Source: UJ101 sp965262705
GTDB lineage: Bacteria; Bacteroidota; Bacteroidia; Flavobacteriales; UJ101
Reading direction: 5' to 3'
NCBI GenBank assembly: GCA_965262705.1
Contig: OZ253556.1
Coordinates: 806,001-870,000, forward strand
Length of the DNA stretch: 64,000 bases
Made by a program: the position numbers and the translations under genes. The stretch's first letter is position 1. Every line of letters starts with the position of its first letter. Shown piece by piece: positions 8,512 to 17,806 of this stretch. Under the pieces are notes generated by a model, which searched no databases, was not told the DNA's origin, and saw only the letters and a program-made list of their open reading frames with translations.

Positions 8512-10770
8512 TTACTCTACATTTGCTTTTATTTCAAGATTATGGTATAAAGTCATCAGACTATCTAAATCTTTTATAAAGTCTTTACTTTCCAATAAAA
8601 TAGCCAATCCCAACCTACTATTTTTATTACCGTAGTATTTATTTACAATTCCTTTTACCTGATAGTCTAATTGCTCGTCTATATGATGATCTATGGTCGA
8701 AACTGTTTCGTTTATTGCTACTAAATCAGTAAAACTATTTTCATCTATCAATACTCTTACCTGGTCAAAATATTTCGAAATTAAATTTGCTATTTGGTTT
8801 AATTTATTCATTTGTACCGGTTTTAATGGTTTATGACTATTGGTTACATGATTAGCTATCTTACTATTAATCAATGATATTGAACGAATTACATTCCCTA
8901 ACCTGTCAAAAACTTTAATATATATACGGCCAGCGGTAGGGTCTTCACTTTTTGTTTTTTTGATTACATTTATCAAAGTGTCTTCTAAATCAAAGAATTC
9001 TTCTTTTAATCGCTGTAATTGCTTATTGGAGTTTTTTATCTTTAGCGTATCTTCTTTAAATAAACCTTCTAAGCTCAAGCGATAAATCGTTTCCCCTTGG
9101 TTCATAACATTAACGATATGAATAGAAGATTTTTCAATACTTTTAGAAATCGTTAATGAATCAAAGACTTCATAATTACTTTTTTCTGTTGCTCTTCTTT
9201 CTTCCTCCGATTCTTTTTTTCGATAGGTTTTTGCACTATGATATAAGGCATATAAGGCAAGAATAAATAATCCTGCTACAGCCCAAACACCAAGGTAATA
9301 AATTGCGGCAGCAAAAATACCAGCAGTAAAAAAAGCAATCAAAGCAGTTAGAAACCATCCTCCAATCACATACATTACTCCCGAAACCCTATATACGGCG
9401 CTTTCTCTATCCCATGCTCTATCAGAAAGCGAACTTCCCATAGCGACCATAAACGAAACATAGGTAGTTGAAAGCGGCAATTTCAAATTAGAAGCGATTG
9501 CAATTAAAATAGAAGCTACGGTTAAATTTACAGAGGCGCGTATTAGGTCAAAAGCAGCTCCAGGGGCTTCCTGCGGTTGCTGCCCGGCATGTTTAAAACT
9601 TTGTTCCATTCTGACCAACCTTCTCTTTGGAAATAATTTGAATATTCCTATTCCTGTTTCTCTAAAACTACGTACGATATTTTGTGCGATGGGATTAGGT
9701 TCAAAACGTTCTAATCCTTCATTCTGGCGACCGAGATTAACTTCTGTTTTGGTCACACTTCTCGCTTTTTTAGAACCCCATAACGTTACAACCATAATAA
9801 TTCCTGCACTTATAATCAATAAGTAAGGTGTAGGCACTTTTCTTGCAAGGCTTTCCATCATAAATTGGTTTGCGGGAACGCCTGAATGCACCCATGCTTC
9901 CCATGCCTGGAAACCGGCTATGGGCACTCCGATAAAATTTACTAAATCATTTCCTGCAAAAGCCATAGCCAAAGCAAAGGTCCCAATTAACACGATAATT
10001 CTAAAAACATTGATTTTTAATGACGCTAAAATCCTCATAAACAAGCAGGATAAAACAAAAATAATGGAAAATGAAATAAGTAAGTTTTCCTTTATGACAT
10101 CAAAAAATAAAAAGTGTTGAACTTTAGAGGGGACTTGTTTTAGCCCTTTGAAAATTAAGAAATAAAGTATAGCTGTGAGCGCCGCACCACACCATAATAC
10201 GCCTACAGTTTTAATTTTTTTTCCATAATCAAAGCTAAAAAGCAATCGAGTGAAATATTGTATAATAGCGCCTACAGTAAACGCAATAACAATAGATAAC
10301 AATATTCCTGCAATAATAATTATAGCATTGCCGCTGTTTACGTATTTTCCTAAGAGATTAATTTCCTGATGACTATCAATTAATTTTAATATGGAAACAA
10401 AAACAGAAGCCCCTAATAACTCGAATACAACAGATACCGTGGTAGAAGTAGGCATAGCCAGCGTGTTAAAGACGTCTAACAACAAAATATCTGTCAGCAT
10501 GACCGCTAAGAAGATTGCCATGATTTCTGTAAAAGTAAAAAACTGAGGATTCATAATCCCCTTGCGGGCAACTTCCATTAAACCACTGGAGGAAACAGCA
10601 CCAATTAATATCCCCAGGCTAGCAATAATCATAATAACCTTTCGAGAAGAAACTTTCGAGCCAATCGCTGAATTTAGAAAATTTACTGCATCATTGCTTA
10701 CTCCTACAAATAAATCTATTATCGCCAGGCAGCCTAATAAAATAACAGCTATTAAATAGAAATTTTCCAT
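8512..10770 (-). CDS. inorganic phosphate transporter, PiT family, with C-terminal PhoU-like helical domain
   Basis: 752 aa, much longer than plain PiT proteins (about 400-500). The N-terminal membrane part has the two PiT signature copies (GVSNDAVNFLNSAIG near residues 24-38; AFAGNDLVNFIGVPIAG mid-protein). A further membrane block follows (LKLPLSTTYVSFMVAMGSSL). After the last membrane segment a soluble tail of about 230 residues is rich in helices (QLQRLKEEFFDLEDTLINVI) and resembles a fused PhoU-like regulator. It is a cation-coupled phosphate importer in the inner membrane. The PhoU-like role of the tail is inference from helix content and known fusions. Confidence 0.88.
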   Translation of the reverse strand: MENFYLIAVILLGCLAIIDLFVGVSNDAVNFLNSAIGSKVSSRKVIMIIASLGILIGAVSSSGLMEVARKGIMNPQFFTFTEIMAIFLAVMLTDILLLDVFNTLAMPTSTTVSVVFELLGASVFVSILKLIDSHQEINLLGKYVNSGNAIIIIAGILLSIVIAFTVGAIIQYFTRLLFSFDYGKKIKTVGVLWCGAALTAILYFLIFKGLKQVPSKVQHFLFFDVIKENLLISFSIIFVLSCLFMRILASLKINVFRIIVLIGTFALAMAFAGNDLVNFIGVPIAGFQAWEAWVHSGVPANQFMMESLARKVPTPYLLIISAGIIMVVTLWGSKKARSVTKTEVNLGRQNEGLERFEPNPIAQNIVRSFRETGIGIFKLFPKRRLVRMEQSFKHAGQQPQEAPGAAFDLIRASVNLTVASILIAIASNLKLPLSTTYVSFMVAMGSSLSDRAWDRESAVYRVSGVMYVIGGWFLTALIAFFTAGIFAAAIYYLGVWAVAGLFILALYALYHSAKTYRKKESEEERRATEKSNYEVFDSLTISKSIEKSSIHIVNVMNQGETIYRLSLEGLFKEDTLKIKNSNKQLQRLKEEFFDLEDTLINVIKKTKSEDPTAGRIYIKVFDRLGNVIRSISLINSKIANHVTNSHKPLKPVQMNKLNQIANLISKYFDQVRVLIDENSFTDLVAINETVSTIDHHIDEQLDYQVKGIVNKYYGNKNSRLGLAILLESKDFIKDLDSLMTLYHNLEIKANVE

Positions 10771-11225
10771 TTTATTAAATTTACTTAAAATTGCTTAAAG
10801 TCATATTGTGGACAAAAATAAATTTTTTAATGTAAAGATAAGGTTAAGTTTTATAGGCAGGAATTAAAAAACGAGACCTTTAGCTTCGCTGACTTGCAGT
10901 TGCATAATACATAAAATATCACAAGTATTAAAGCATCTCACTTAAAACTACTTCCTTACTTCGATAGGTGGTTATTTAGCACAGTCGAAATATGGTTACT
11001 GCATCTCGAAAAGCTCGATAAGCGCTAGTCGAAGCACTCAGCTACCGAAAATTAAAATACTCACAACCAAAAGGTTGATCCGGCATTTAGCTTACGCTGA
11101 CTTGCAGTTAATTTTTTTCGGGCGTTGCATTTCGGCAAACTCAACACAAGCATCTTTTTGTTAGAGTGCTTTTTGTAAGGGTATCAAACTTAGATTTTAA
11201 ACTAAAGGTTTTATTTTGTAAAAAA
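10771..11225. mobile_element. degenerate MITE between pit and the Fe-S gene
   Basis: From about 10872 to 11188 is a worn MITE: gagacctttagcttcgctga at one end, a middle with tcgataggtggttatt and tagtcgaagcactcag palindromic segments, then the cggcatttagcttacgct and ttttttgttagagtgct-type blocks. The final TIR is reduced to ttttgtaagggtatc. The rest of the gap holds the promoter side of the phosphate transporter and no gene. Confidence 0.6.
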
Positions 11226-12023
11226 TTACAACTCTTCACTCCTTAATATTAATTCTGCCAGATCTAATACTTCAATTTCCTTTTCTTTTACCTTGTTTTT
11301 AATTCCGTCGGTCATCATAGTATTACAAAAAGGGCAGGCAGTAGCAATAATTTCTGGCTTTTGATTTAAGGCTTCTTCTGTACGTTCTATATTAATCTCT
11401 TTGTTGCCTTTTTCAGACTCTTTAAACATCTGTGCTCCTCCCGCGCCACAGCAAAGTCCTTGAGCTTTACATCGTTTCATTTCAATTAATGCAGCATCTA
11501 ATGACCGAATCAAAGCTCTTGGGGCTTCATATTCTTTATTGGATCGCCCAAGATAACAGGGGTCGTGAAAAACAATTCGCTTTCCTTTAAACTCTCCTCC
11601 TTCAATCTTTAGCTTTCCTTTTTTTAACAGACTGTTAATAAATTGTGTATGATGCATTACCTGATAATTTCCTCCAAGAGAGGGATATTCATTTTTAAGC
11701 GTATTAAAACAATGAGGGCAGGCTGTTACAATTTTTTTTACTTCATAAGCATTCATTATCTCAATGTTATTCATCGCCTGCACCTGGAACAAAAATTCAT
11801 TCCCCGCTCGTTTAGCAGGATCGCCGGTGCAACTTTCTTCCGTGCCGAGTATCGCAAAATTTATATGAACTTTGCATAGTATTTTGGCAAATGCTTTGGT
11901 GATTTTTTTAACTCTTTCATCGAAACTACCTGCACATCCTACCCAAAATAATACTTCCGGTTTTTTACCTTCAGCAGCCATTTCTGATAGTGTAGGGATA
12001 TGAAGATTATGATGCTGTTGCAT
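11226..12023 (-). CDS. (Fe-S)-binding protein with two CCG domains
   Basis: 265 aa. Two CCG (cysteine-rich) modules are visible. The first has WVGCAGSFD and later TACPHCFNTLKNEYP; the second has FHDPCYLGR, GLCCGAGGAQMF and TACPFCNTMMTDGI. Such domains bind an unusual [4Fe-4S] cluster and occur in HdrB/GlpC/LutA-type electron-transfer subunits, usually beside a ferredoxin-type partner. No partner gene is seen in this window, so it may act alone or with a remote subunit. It precedes msrB in gene order only; the 33-nt gap and shared direction allow co-transcription from msrB. The exact electron donor is unknown. Confidence 0.85.
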   Translation of the reverse strand: MQQHHNLHIPTLSEMAAEGKKPEVLFWVGCAGSFDERVKKITKAFAKILCKVHINFAILGTEESCTGDPAKRAGNEFLFQVQAMNNIEIMNAYEVKKIVTACPHCFNTLKNEYPSLGGNYQVMHHTQFINSLLKKGKLKIEGGEFKGKRIVFHDPCYLGRSNKEYEAPRALIRSLDAALIEMKRCKAQGLCCGAGGAQMFKESEKGNKEINIERTEEALNQKPEIIATACPFCNTMMTDGIKNKVKEKEIEVLDLAELILRSEEL

Positions 12024-12056
12024 AACTTACTTTTTTATTAAACTACCTGTGTATTA

Positions 12057-12533
12057 TTATTTTTCCTTAAAGGATAACGATACCGAGTTAATACAGTAGC
12101 GTTTTCCTGTTTCAGTGGGACCATCGTTGAAAACGTGACCGAGATGGCCCCCACAGTTTGCACAAAGAATTTCTGTACGAATCATGCCATGGGAACGGTC
12201 CTCTTTATAAATAACACTTCCTTTAATAGCTTGGTCAAAACTTGGCCAACCGCAATGGGATTCAAACTTTGATACTGAACGAAACAAAGGAGCACCGCAG
12301 GCAGCACACCGATACGTTCCATCTTTAAAAAATAAATTATACTTTCCGCTGAAAGGTTGCTCTGTTCCTTTTTTTCTCAATACATAATAAGCCTGTGGAG
12401 AAAGTTCTTTTTTCCATTCCTCTTCAGTTTTCTGAACTTTATAACTTGATTTCATATTTTTCCTTTTAGGTGAAACTTGTGTACACGAATATAATTGAAA
12501 AAATAGTAATCCCCAAACAATTATCTTCATCAT
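12057..12533 (-). CDS. msrB: lipoprotein peptide-methionine (R)-S-oxide reductase
   Basis: 158 aa. It reduces methionine-R-sulfoxide in proteins. The MsrB domain spans about residues 38-156 with the two zinc CxxC pairs (CAACGAPLF and CANCGGHLGHVF), CGWPSF, and the catalytic cysteine in RYCINSVSLSF. The N-terminus (MKIIVWGLLFFQLYSCTQ) is a lipoprotein signal with a lipobox ending in cysteine, so the enzyme is expected to be anchored in the cell envelope rather than cytoplasmic. It lies 33 nt upstream of the Fe-S protein gene in the same direction. Confidence 0.93.
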   Translation of the reverse strand: MMKIIVWGLLFFQLYSCTQVSPKRKNMKSSYKVQKTEEEWKKELSPQAYYVLRKKGTEQPFSGKYNLFFKDGTYRCAACGAPLFRSVSKFESHCGWPSFDQAIKGSVIYKEDRSHGMIRTEILCANCGGHLGHVFNDGPTETGKRYCINSVSLSFKEK

Positions 12534-12546
12534 TATTTATTTATTA

Positions 12547-12782
12547 AGACTCTTAGCTATCGACGACTTGCAGTTGCTAAAATGCTTTTTACAAAGGTCT
12601 CAGAATATAAGATTACATGAAACCATTGCAACAAGCACTCTAACAAAAAAATACAACGCCCAAGGAGAATTAAATACCGTAGCAACCTTTTGGTTGTGAG
12701 GATTTTAATTTTTTGAGAAGGAAGCAGTTTGAAGTTAGATGCTTTCTTTTTCATACTTTTTTATGTGTTTTGCAACGGTCTC
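12547..12782 (-). mobile_element. MITE copy (minus orientation) with short second remnant
   Basis: The main copy is about 12620-12782, reading gagaccgttgcaaaacacat at its left end on the minus strand and through the standard blocks (agcatctaacttcaaactgc; tcacaaccaaaaggttgct; tttttttgttagagtgctt). A second scrap, 12547-12601 (ctgcaagtcg / ggtctca), sits before it. This explains most of the 330-bp gap between msrB and pepE. Confidence 0.7.
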
Positions 12783-12862
12783 GTATTTTTTTCAACCCAA
12801 GTTCAACATTAATATAGAAGTGAGAGGCAGAGAATAATTCTCAGACTCAAATCATTTAAGAT

Positions 12863-13573
12863 TTACTTACTGCTAAAGCTAATTACAGACTGTGGTTCAA
12901 CTTCGTATATCTTATCAACAGACTCAAAAATTTTTGCGCTTAGATCTCCCTCAAGAGTAACGGTATTTCCTTTTACAGATAGCCAACTACCTTCTCGCAA
13001 GCCAACAACAGGAACCTTGTTTTGATGAAGGTATTCTATGATTCTTGTCTCGCGGGTTTCACCATTATATTTTAAATGAGGGATTACATCCAAATAATGA
13101 GGATTAATATTGAACGGAATAAGCCCTAGCGCCTCAAAAGCAGGAGGAAAAACAATGGGCATATCATTCGTATTTTTAATATTAACTCCTGCAATATTAC
13201 TTCCTGCACTTGTACCCAGGTAAGGGGTTCCTGCCGTAATGACTTCTCTTAACACTTTCATAGCGCCCATTTTATAAAGTTTATCAAGTAATAAAAAGGT
13301 ATTTCCCCCGCCTGTAAAAATAGCTTGTGCTTTTTTAATAGCCTCACATGGTTGTGCAAAAGTGTGTAATCCTATAAGTTTTATATCCAATTTTTTAAAG
13401 ACGGCAGTGGCTTTTTGCGTGTACTCATCCCATGAAATACCACCAGGGCACGCATAGGGTATAAATATCACTTCTGAAACTGCCTTAAAGTGCCCTTGTA
13501 AAGAGAATAAAAGATAAGATAAATATTCTTCTCCATAGCGTGCGGAACTGCTTGCTAAAATAATATTTTTCAT
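12863..13573 (-). CDS. pepE: dipeptidase E (peptidase family S51)
   Basis: 236 aa from the ATG at 13573; an upstream in-frame extension to 13675 would overlap the next gene and lacks homology. PepE is a cytoplasmic serine peptidase cleaving N-terminal Asp dipeptides. Seen: the start KNIILASSSARYGEEYL, the AIFTGGGNTFLLLDKL strand, the nucleophile-serine motif GTSAGSNIAG (about residue 122), and NINPHYLD with the histidine. It follows the small membrane protein gene in the same direction. Confidence 0.9.
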   Translation of the reverse strand: MKNIILASSSARYGEEYLSYLLFSLQGHFKAVSEVIFIPYACPGGISWDEYTQKATAVFKKLDIKLIGLHTFAQPCEAIKKAQAIFTGGGNTFLLLDKLYKMGAMKVLREVITAGTPYLGTSAGSNIAGVNIKNTNDMPIVFPPAFEALGLIPFNINPHYLDVIPHLKYNGETRETRIIEYLHQNKVPVVGLREGSWLSVKGNTVTLEGDLSAKIFESVDKIYEVEPQSVISFSSK

Positions 13574-13622
13574 AAGACTTTTTCTGTATATGTAGACAGA
13601 GTTGCCTACGTTAGAAATACTT

Positions 13623-13820
13623 TTAGTTGATATTTCTGTTACGGGGCTTTTCCATTTGCTTGTCTTCTTTGCCAAATTGATTTAAGCGAATCATCCACCA
13701 AATGAATAGGATAATACCAATAAAAATTAAGAGTATATCTACCACACTGCCAATCAAAGGGATAACGGTAAAGGTAGCTTGAAAAAAATCACCTATTGTC
13801 TGAAAAAAATCGCCCAACAT
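13623..13820 (-). CDS. small membrane protein, DUF6341-like
   Basis: 65 aa. One long hydrophobic segment (about residues 17-44, VIPLIGSVVDILLIFIGIIL then FIWWM) is followed by a polar tail (RLNQFGKEDKQ). The pattern of a hydrophobic core ending in WWMIRLNQFG is like the small Flavobacteriia proteins called DUF6341. Function is unknown. It lies 100 bp from the trailer end of the CRISPR array and upstream of pepE in the same direction. Confidence 0.6.
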   Translation of the reverse strand: MLGDFFQTIGDFFQATFTVIPLIGSVVDILLIFIGIILFIWWMIRLNQFGKEDKQMEKPRNRNIN

Positions 13821-13919
13821 ATCTTTTATTTTTATTTAAATAGCTTATTATTATAGAATATAAGCACAATATTCTTATTACAAAAGTAAAAAAATATTAT
13901 AATTTGTTTTTATCTTTTA

Positions 13920-16900
13920 GTTTCAATTCCAGTTTGGTGCGATTAAAATTTGCAGCAAGTGAAGTACCTTCATCTTGTCTAATCTTTCAATTCCAGTTTG
14001 GTGCGATTAAAATCCAGCATAATCGAAGTTGCCCGCAGGTCTTCGCTGCCTTTCAATTCCAGTTTGGTGCGATTAAAATAATTAGCGCTGCAATGCCCGC
14101 AACGATCCAAACAATCTTTCAATTCCAGTTTGGTGCGATTAAAATCAGGCGCATAAAGGGGAGTATAAAGCCTTTCCTGCGCCTTTCAATTCCAGTTTGG
14201 TGCGATTAAAATTTCAGAGTTCATATTATCATAGATAGCACCATAGTACTTTCAATTCCAGTTTGGTGCGATTAAAATAAGAATGACAATAAAAAGGCAT
14301 GGTATAAAGAACCTTTCAATTCCAGTTTGGTGCGATTAAAATTTTTTAAAAATTTAATTATATTTCTGCAAAATCATCTTTCAATTCCAGTTTGGTGCGA
14401 TTAAAATCTTAGCGGTGCGAACTAACGATAAGATAACGTTAGATCTTTCAATTCCAGTTTGGTGCGATTAAAATACTTTCGACGATACGCCCTACATTTA
14501 AACGATACATCTTTCAATTCCAGTTTGGTGCGATTAAAATTAAAGTATTAGCATGTAAAAAAAAGAGAATATTGGCTTTCAATTCCAGTTTGGTGCGATT
14601 AAAATTACTTTACTGACGAAAACGGACAGCAATGGATATTTCTTTCAATTCCAGTTTGGTGCGATTAAAATCTGACCCTCCTTATATCGATAGCGACCAA
14701 GGGCACTACTTTCAATTCCAGTTTGGTGCGATTAAAATAAGCATATAGTAACTGCTTGGAATCCAGTAGAATCTTTCAATTCCAGTTTGGTGCGATTAAA
14801 ATTCAACAACTAATAAAGAAGAGACAAAAGCCCCTCTTCTTTCAATTCCAGTTTGGTGCGATTAAAATATTATTTTCTCTTTTTGTAGAACATATATCAT
14901 TGTTCTTTCAATTCCAGTTTGGTGCGATTAAAATCAAAGGTCTTAGCAAGCAAAGCGTTATCCTCTACTATCTTTCAATTCCAGTTTGGTGCGATTAAAA
15001 TCCAGAAACTGTCTAACCAGTTCCAGAAGTGTTCCTGCTTTCAATTCCAGTTTGGTGCGATTAAAATTAAGGCTTTATCCGTTGATTTGCGTACGTCTTT
15101 CATCTTTCAATTCCAGTTTGGTGCGATTAAAATGAGGGCTTTAGCGGCATTGCCCACCGTCTTAAATACTTTCAATTCCAGTTTGGTGCGATTAAAATCA
15201 GTGTATCGCACCGCGCCGAGAAACTCCTTCTCGCCTTTCAATTCCAGTTTGGTGCGATTAAAATAAAACGAATGAAAGAGTTAAAGAAACGTCCAGAAGA
15301 TCTTTCAATTCCAGTTTGGTGCGATTAAAATTTTATTCAAAAAATCTTTAGAAATAGAAAAAAAGGATCTTTCAATTCCAGTTTGGTGCGATTAAAATAT
15401 AGAAAAAAATCGTATAAATATCAAACTCGAACTACTTTCAATTCCAGTTTGGTGCGATTAAAATGTTTACAATGTGAGCCTTTGCCTGTGAAAGAAAATA
15501 ACTTTCAATTCCAGTTTGGTGCGATTAAAATTTTTTTTAGAAAATTTTTTTAAATGAAATTTTTCCCCTTTCAATTCCAGTTTGGTGCGATTAAAATTTT
15601 AATTGCTCTTCTCTGCTCGTCATTTTTACACTCCTTTCAATTCCAGTTTGGTGCGATTAAAATAAGCGGGGGGCTTTTTTTATTTAAAGCCCTTTTAAAC
15701 TTTCAATTCCAGTTTGGTGCGATTAAAATAATACATTGTTCGTGATGACCAACTTGTATGTCGTATCTTTCAATTCCAGTTTGGTGCGATTAAAATTCAT
15801 TATGCGGACAGGGAGGTTCATTTCAATGTTTACTTTCAATTCCAGTTTGGTGCGATTAAAATAGTGAGAATATAAAAAAGGAGTTAGAGAATTATGCTCT
15901 TTCAATTCCAGTTTGGTGCGATTAAAATATATTTACGCTTGTGCTCTTGAGTTCATCAGCTTTTCTTTCAATTCCAGTTTGGTGCGATTAAAATTGTGCT
16001 TCCTCCTGCTGAGCTGGTTTTACCTACATTCTTTCAATTCCAGTTTGGTGCGATTAAAATCGGCTTTATCGGCGAAAGTTTATCCGCTTTCTCGGCTTTC
16101 AATTCCAGTTTGGTGCGATTAAAATCGAACTTGCGCCGCCTCTGCGGTTCAGGGGTTAAATCTTTCAATTCCAGTTTGGTGCGATTAAAATTCATTATTT
16201 TTTTCCTTTTTCTTCTGATTTATATTTCTTTCAATTCCAGTTTGGTGCGATTAAAATTATAATTTCTTTGTCCATAAGGATAGAAATCATAATCTTTCAA
16301 TTCCAGTTTGGTGCGATTAAAATTAAGGCGTATATAATGTTTGCCGGAGAAGAATACTACTTTCAATTCCAGTTTGGTGCGATTAAAATGTTTTTCTTAT
16401 TTTTTCTACATATTCTTTTATTATCTTTCAATTCCAGTTTGGTGCGATTAAAATTATAAAACCAACCCTTCTACAATAGTCCTTAACACAGCTTTCAATT
16501 CCAGTTTGGTGCGATTAAAATTAATTTCTGTACAAAACTTACATTAATCCGTAATGTCTTTCAATTCCAGTTTGGTGCGATTAAAATAAATCACTGTAAT
16601 ACGAATCATTTAACACCTCATTTCTTTCAATTCCAGTTTGGTGCGATTAAAATAAAAGGGAAAAAAGGAAAAAGGTGGTTGATTTTATTCTTTCAATTCC
16701 AGTTTGGTGCGATTAAAATATGATTAATACATAATTGCTTAAATATAACTACATACTTTCAATTCCAGTTTGGTGCGATTAAAATATAGTTGTTAAATGT
16801 TGTGAGGGTGCACGGTATAAACTTTCAATTCCAGTTTGGTGCGATTAAAATTTTTTAAAAAATCATAAAATGAAACAACACAACGCCTTTCAATTCCAGT

Positions 16901-17050
16901 TTGGTGCGATTAAAATAATGTTTATATTTGCAAAAAGTTCGTCCTTCATTTCACTTTCAATTCCAGTTTGGTGCGATTAAAATTTAAAAAAAAAAGAATT
17001 GTGGCAATATTAAAGAATTGCTTTCAATTCCAGTTTGGTGCGATTAAAAT
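13920..17050 (-). CRISPR. CRISPR array, 48 repeats / 47 spacers, type I (I-B-like) repeat
   Basis: A 30-nt repeat recurs 48 times (first copy 13920-13949, last 17021-17050) with 47 spacers of about 34-38 nt. On the minus strand the repeat runs ATTTTAATCGCACC..., ends GGAATTGAAAG, and so has the canonical 8-nt crRNA handle form ATTGAAAN of type I-A/I-B. Transcription should therefore run leftward, with the leader at 17051-17278 next to cas2. All copies look identical by eye except the leader-distal one at 13920, whose last base is C rather than G. Open frames through the array (repeating FQFQFGAIKI) are artefacts. No spacer duplicates were seen. Confidence 0.98.
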
Positions 17051-17278
17051 CCGTTAAAAAAATCAATGAAAGTATCTTAAAATCAAGTATTTAACAAATA
17101 AAAAATCATTAATTTCAAGGTAAAAAATCGTCGATAGTAAATGTTACGATTTATATAGATGTGCGACAACTAGTGCTAGTGTGTTAATATTCAATATGTC
17201 AAAGAGTATATAATTATAATTTTAAATTTAATGTTTACACTTATGTTCTTATTTTTAATAGCTTTGACAACCTTCTAT
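17051..17278 (-). promoter_or_regulatory. CRISPR leader
   Basis: 228 bp of AT-rich, non-coding sequence between the leader-proximal repeat (17021-17050) and the cas2 stop. It contains a short inverted repeat (ctagtgctag near 17170-17180) and long A/T runs. Assignment as leader follows from repeat orientation and adjacency to cas2. Confidence 0.7.
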
Positions 17279-17539
17279 TTATAAAAAATTATCTGTATTC
17301 CCTCTTTCCTCTCCTATAATTTCCTTATCTAGCCATCTTTCATTTCTACTTTTAAAGATAATTACGCTATCTTCCTCTTTCATTATTTCTTTAGCCTCTG
17401 CCTTAAGTGATGCTAAAAGACCTTCACTTAGTTCTCCCTCAAAAACAGAGTTCTGAATCCAATGTAGATATTTCCGACACATTTTTAGCATTTTACCCAC
17501 TCGCTTCTCACCTATATCATATACTAAAATTACAAACAT
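17279..17539 (-). CDS. cas2: CRISPR-associated endonuclease Cas2
   Basis: 86 aa, normal Cas2 length. The first strand MFVILVYDIGEKRVGKML carries the conserved aspartate (Asp8), followed by YLHWIQNSVFEGEL, typical of the Cas2 ferredoxin fold. With Cas1 it forms the spacer-integration complex. It lies directly beside the leader. A MITE (17578-17788) now separates it from cas1, so the usual tight cas1-cas2 coupling is broken by about 270 bp; both genes are still intact. Confidence 0.95.
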   Translation of the reverse strand: MFVILVYDIGEKRVGKMLKMCRKYLHWIQNSVFEGELSEGLLASLKAEAKEIMKEEDSVIIFKSRNERWLDKEIIGEERGNTDNFL

Positions 17540-17577
17540 ATTTTTTTAATCATTCAATGATCGAATTTTACCATAAT

Positions 17578-17788
17578 GAGACCGTTGCAGAACATGTAAA
17601 AAAGTATGAAAAAGAAAGCATCTAACTTCAAACTGCTTCCTTCTCAAAAAATTAAAATCATCACAACCAAAAGGTTGCTCCGGTATTTAATTTTTATCGA
17701 GCGTTGCATTTCGGCAAACGGTTACTGAGCCTAGTCGAAGTGATCAATACAAGCATTTTTTTGTTAGAGCGCTTTTTGCAACGGTCTC
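17578..17788 (+). mobile_element. MITE inserted between cas2 and cas1
   Basis: 211-bp copy with intact ends (gagaccgttgcag ... ttgcaacggtctc), flanked by a 5-bp direct repeat ATAAT, i.e. a clean insertion. It carries one nested segment ggttactgagcctagtcgaag. Confidence 0.85.
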
Positions 17789-17806
17789 ATAATGCTATTA
17801 TTGCTA

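Noticed and set aside
13904..16459. Several 60-115-aa open frames with repeated FQFQFGAIKI or FNSSLVRLK
   Set aside because: They are translations of the CRISPR repeats and spacers, not genes.
13920..17050. CRISPR array read on the plus strand with leader at 13.85 kb
   Set aside because: The minus-strand repeat ends in the ATTGAAAN handle and the cas2 side has a leader-like region; the variant repeat lies at the other end, as expected for a trailer.
13920..17050. Self-targeting spacers against elements in this window
   Set aside because: None was noticed by eye among the MITE, IS or gene sequences; a search would be needed to rule it out.
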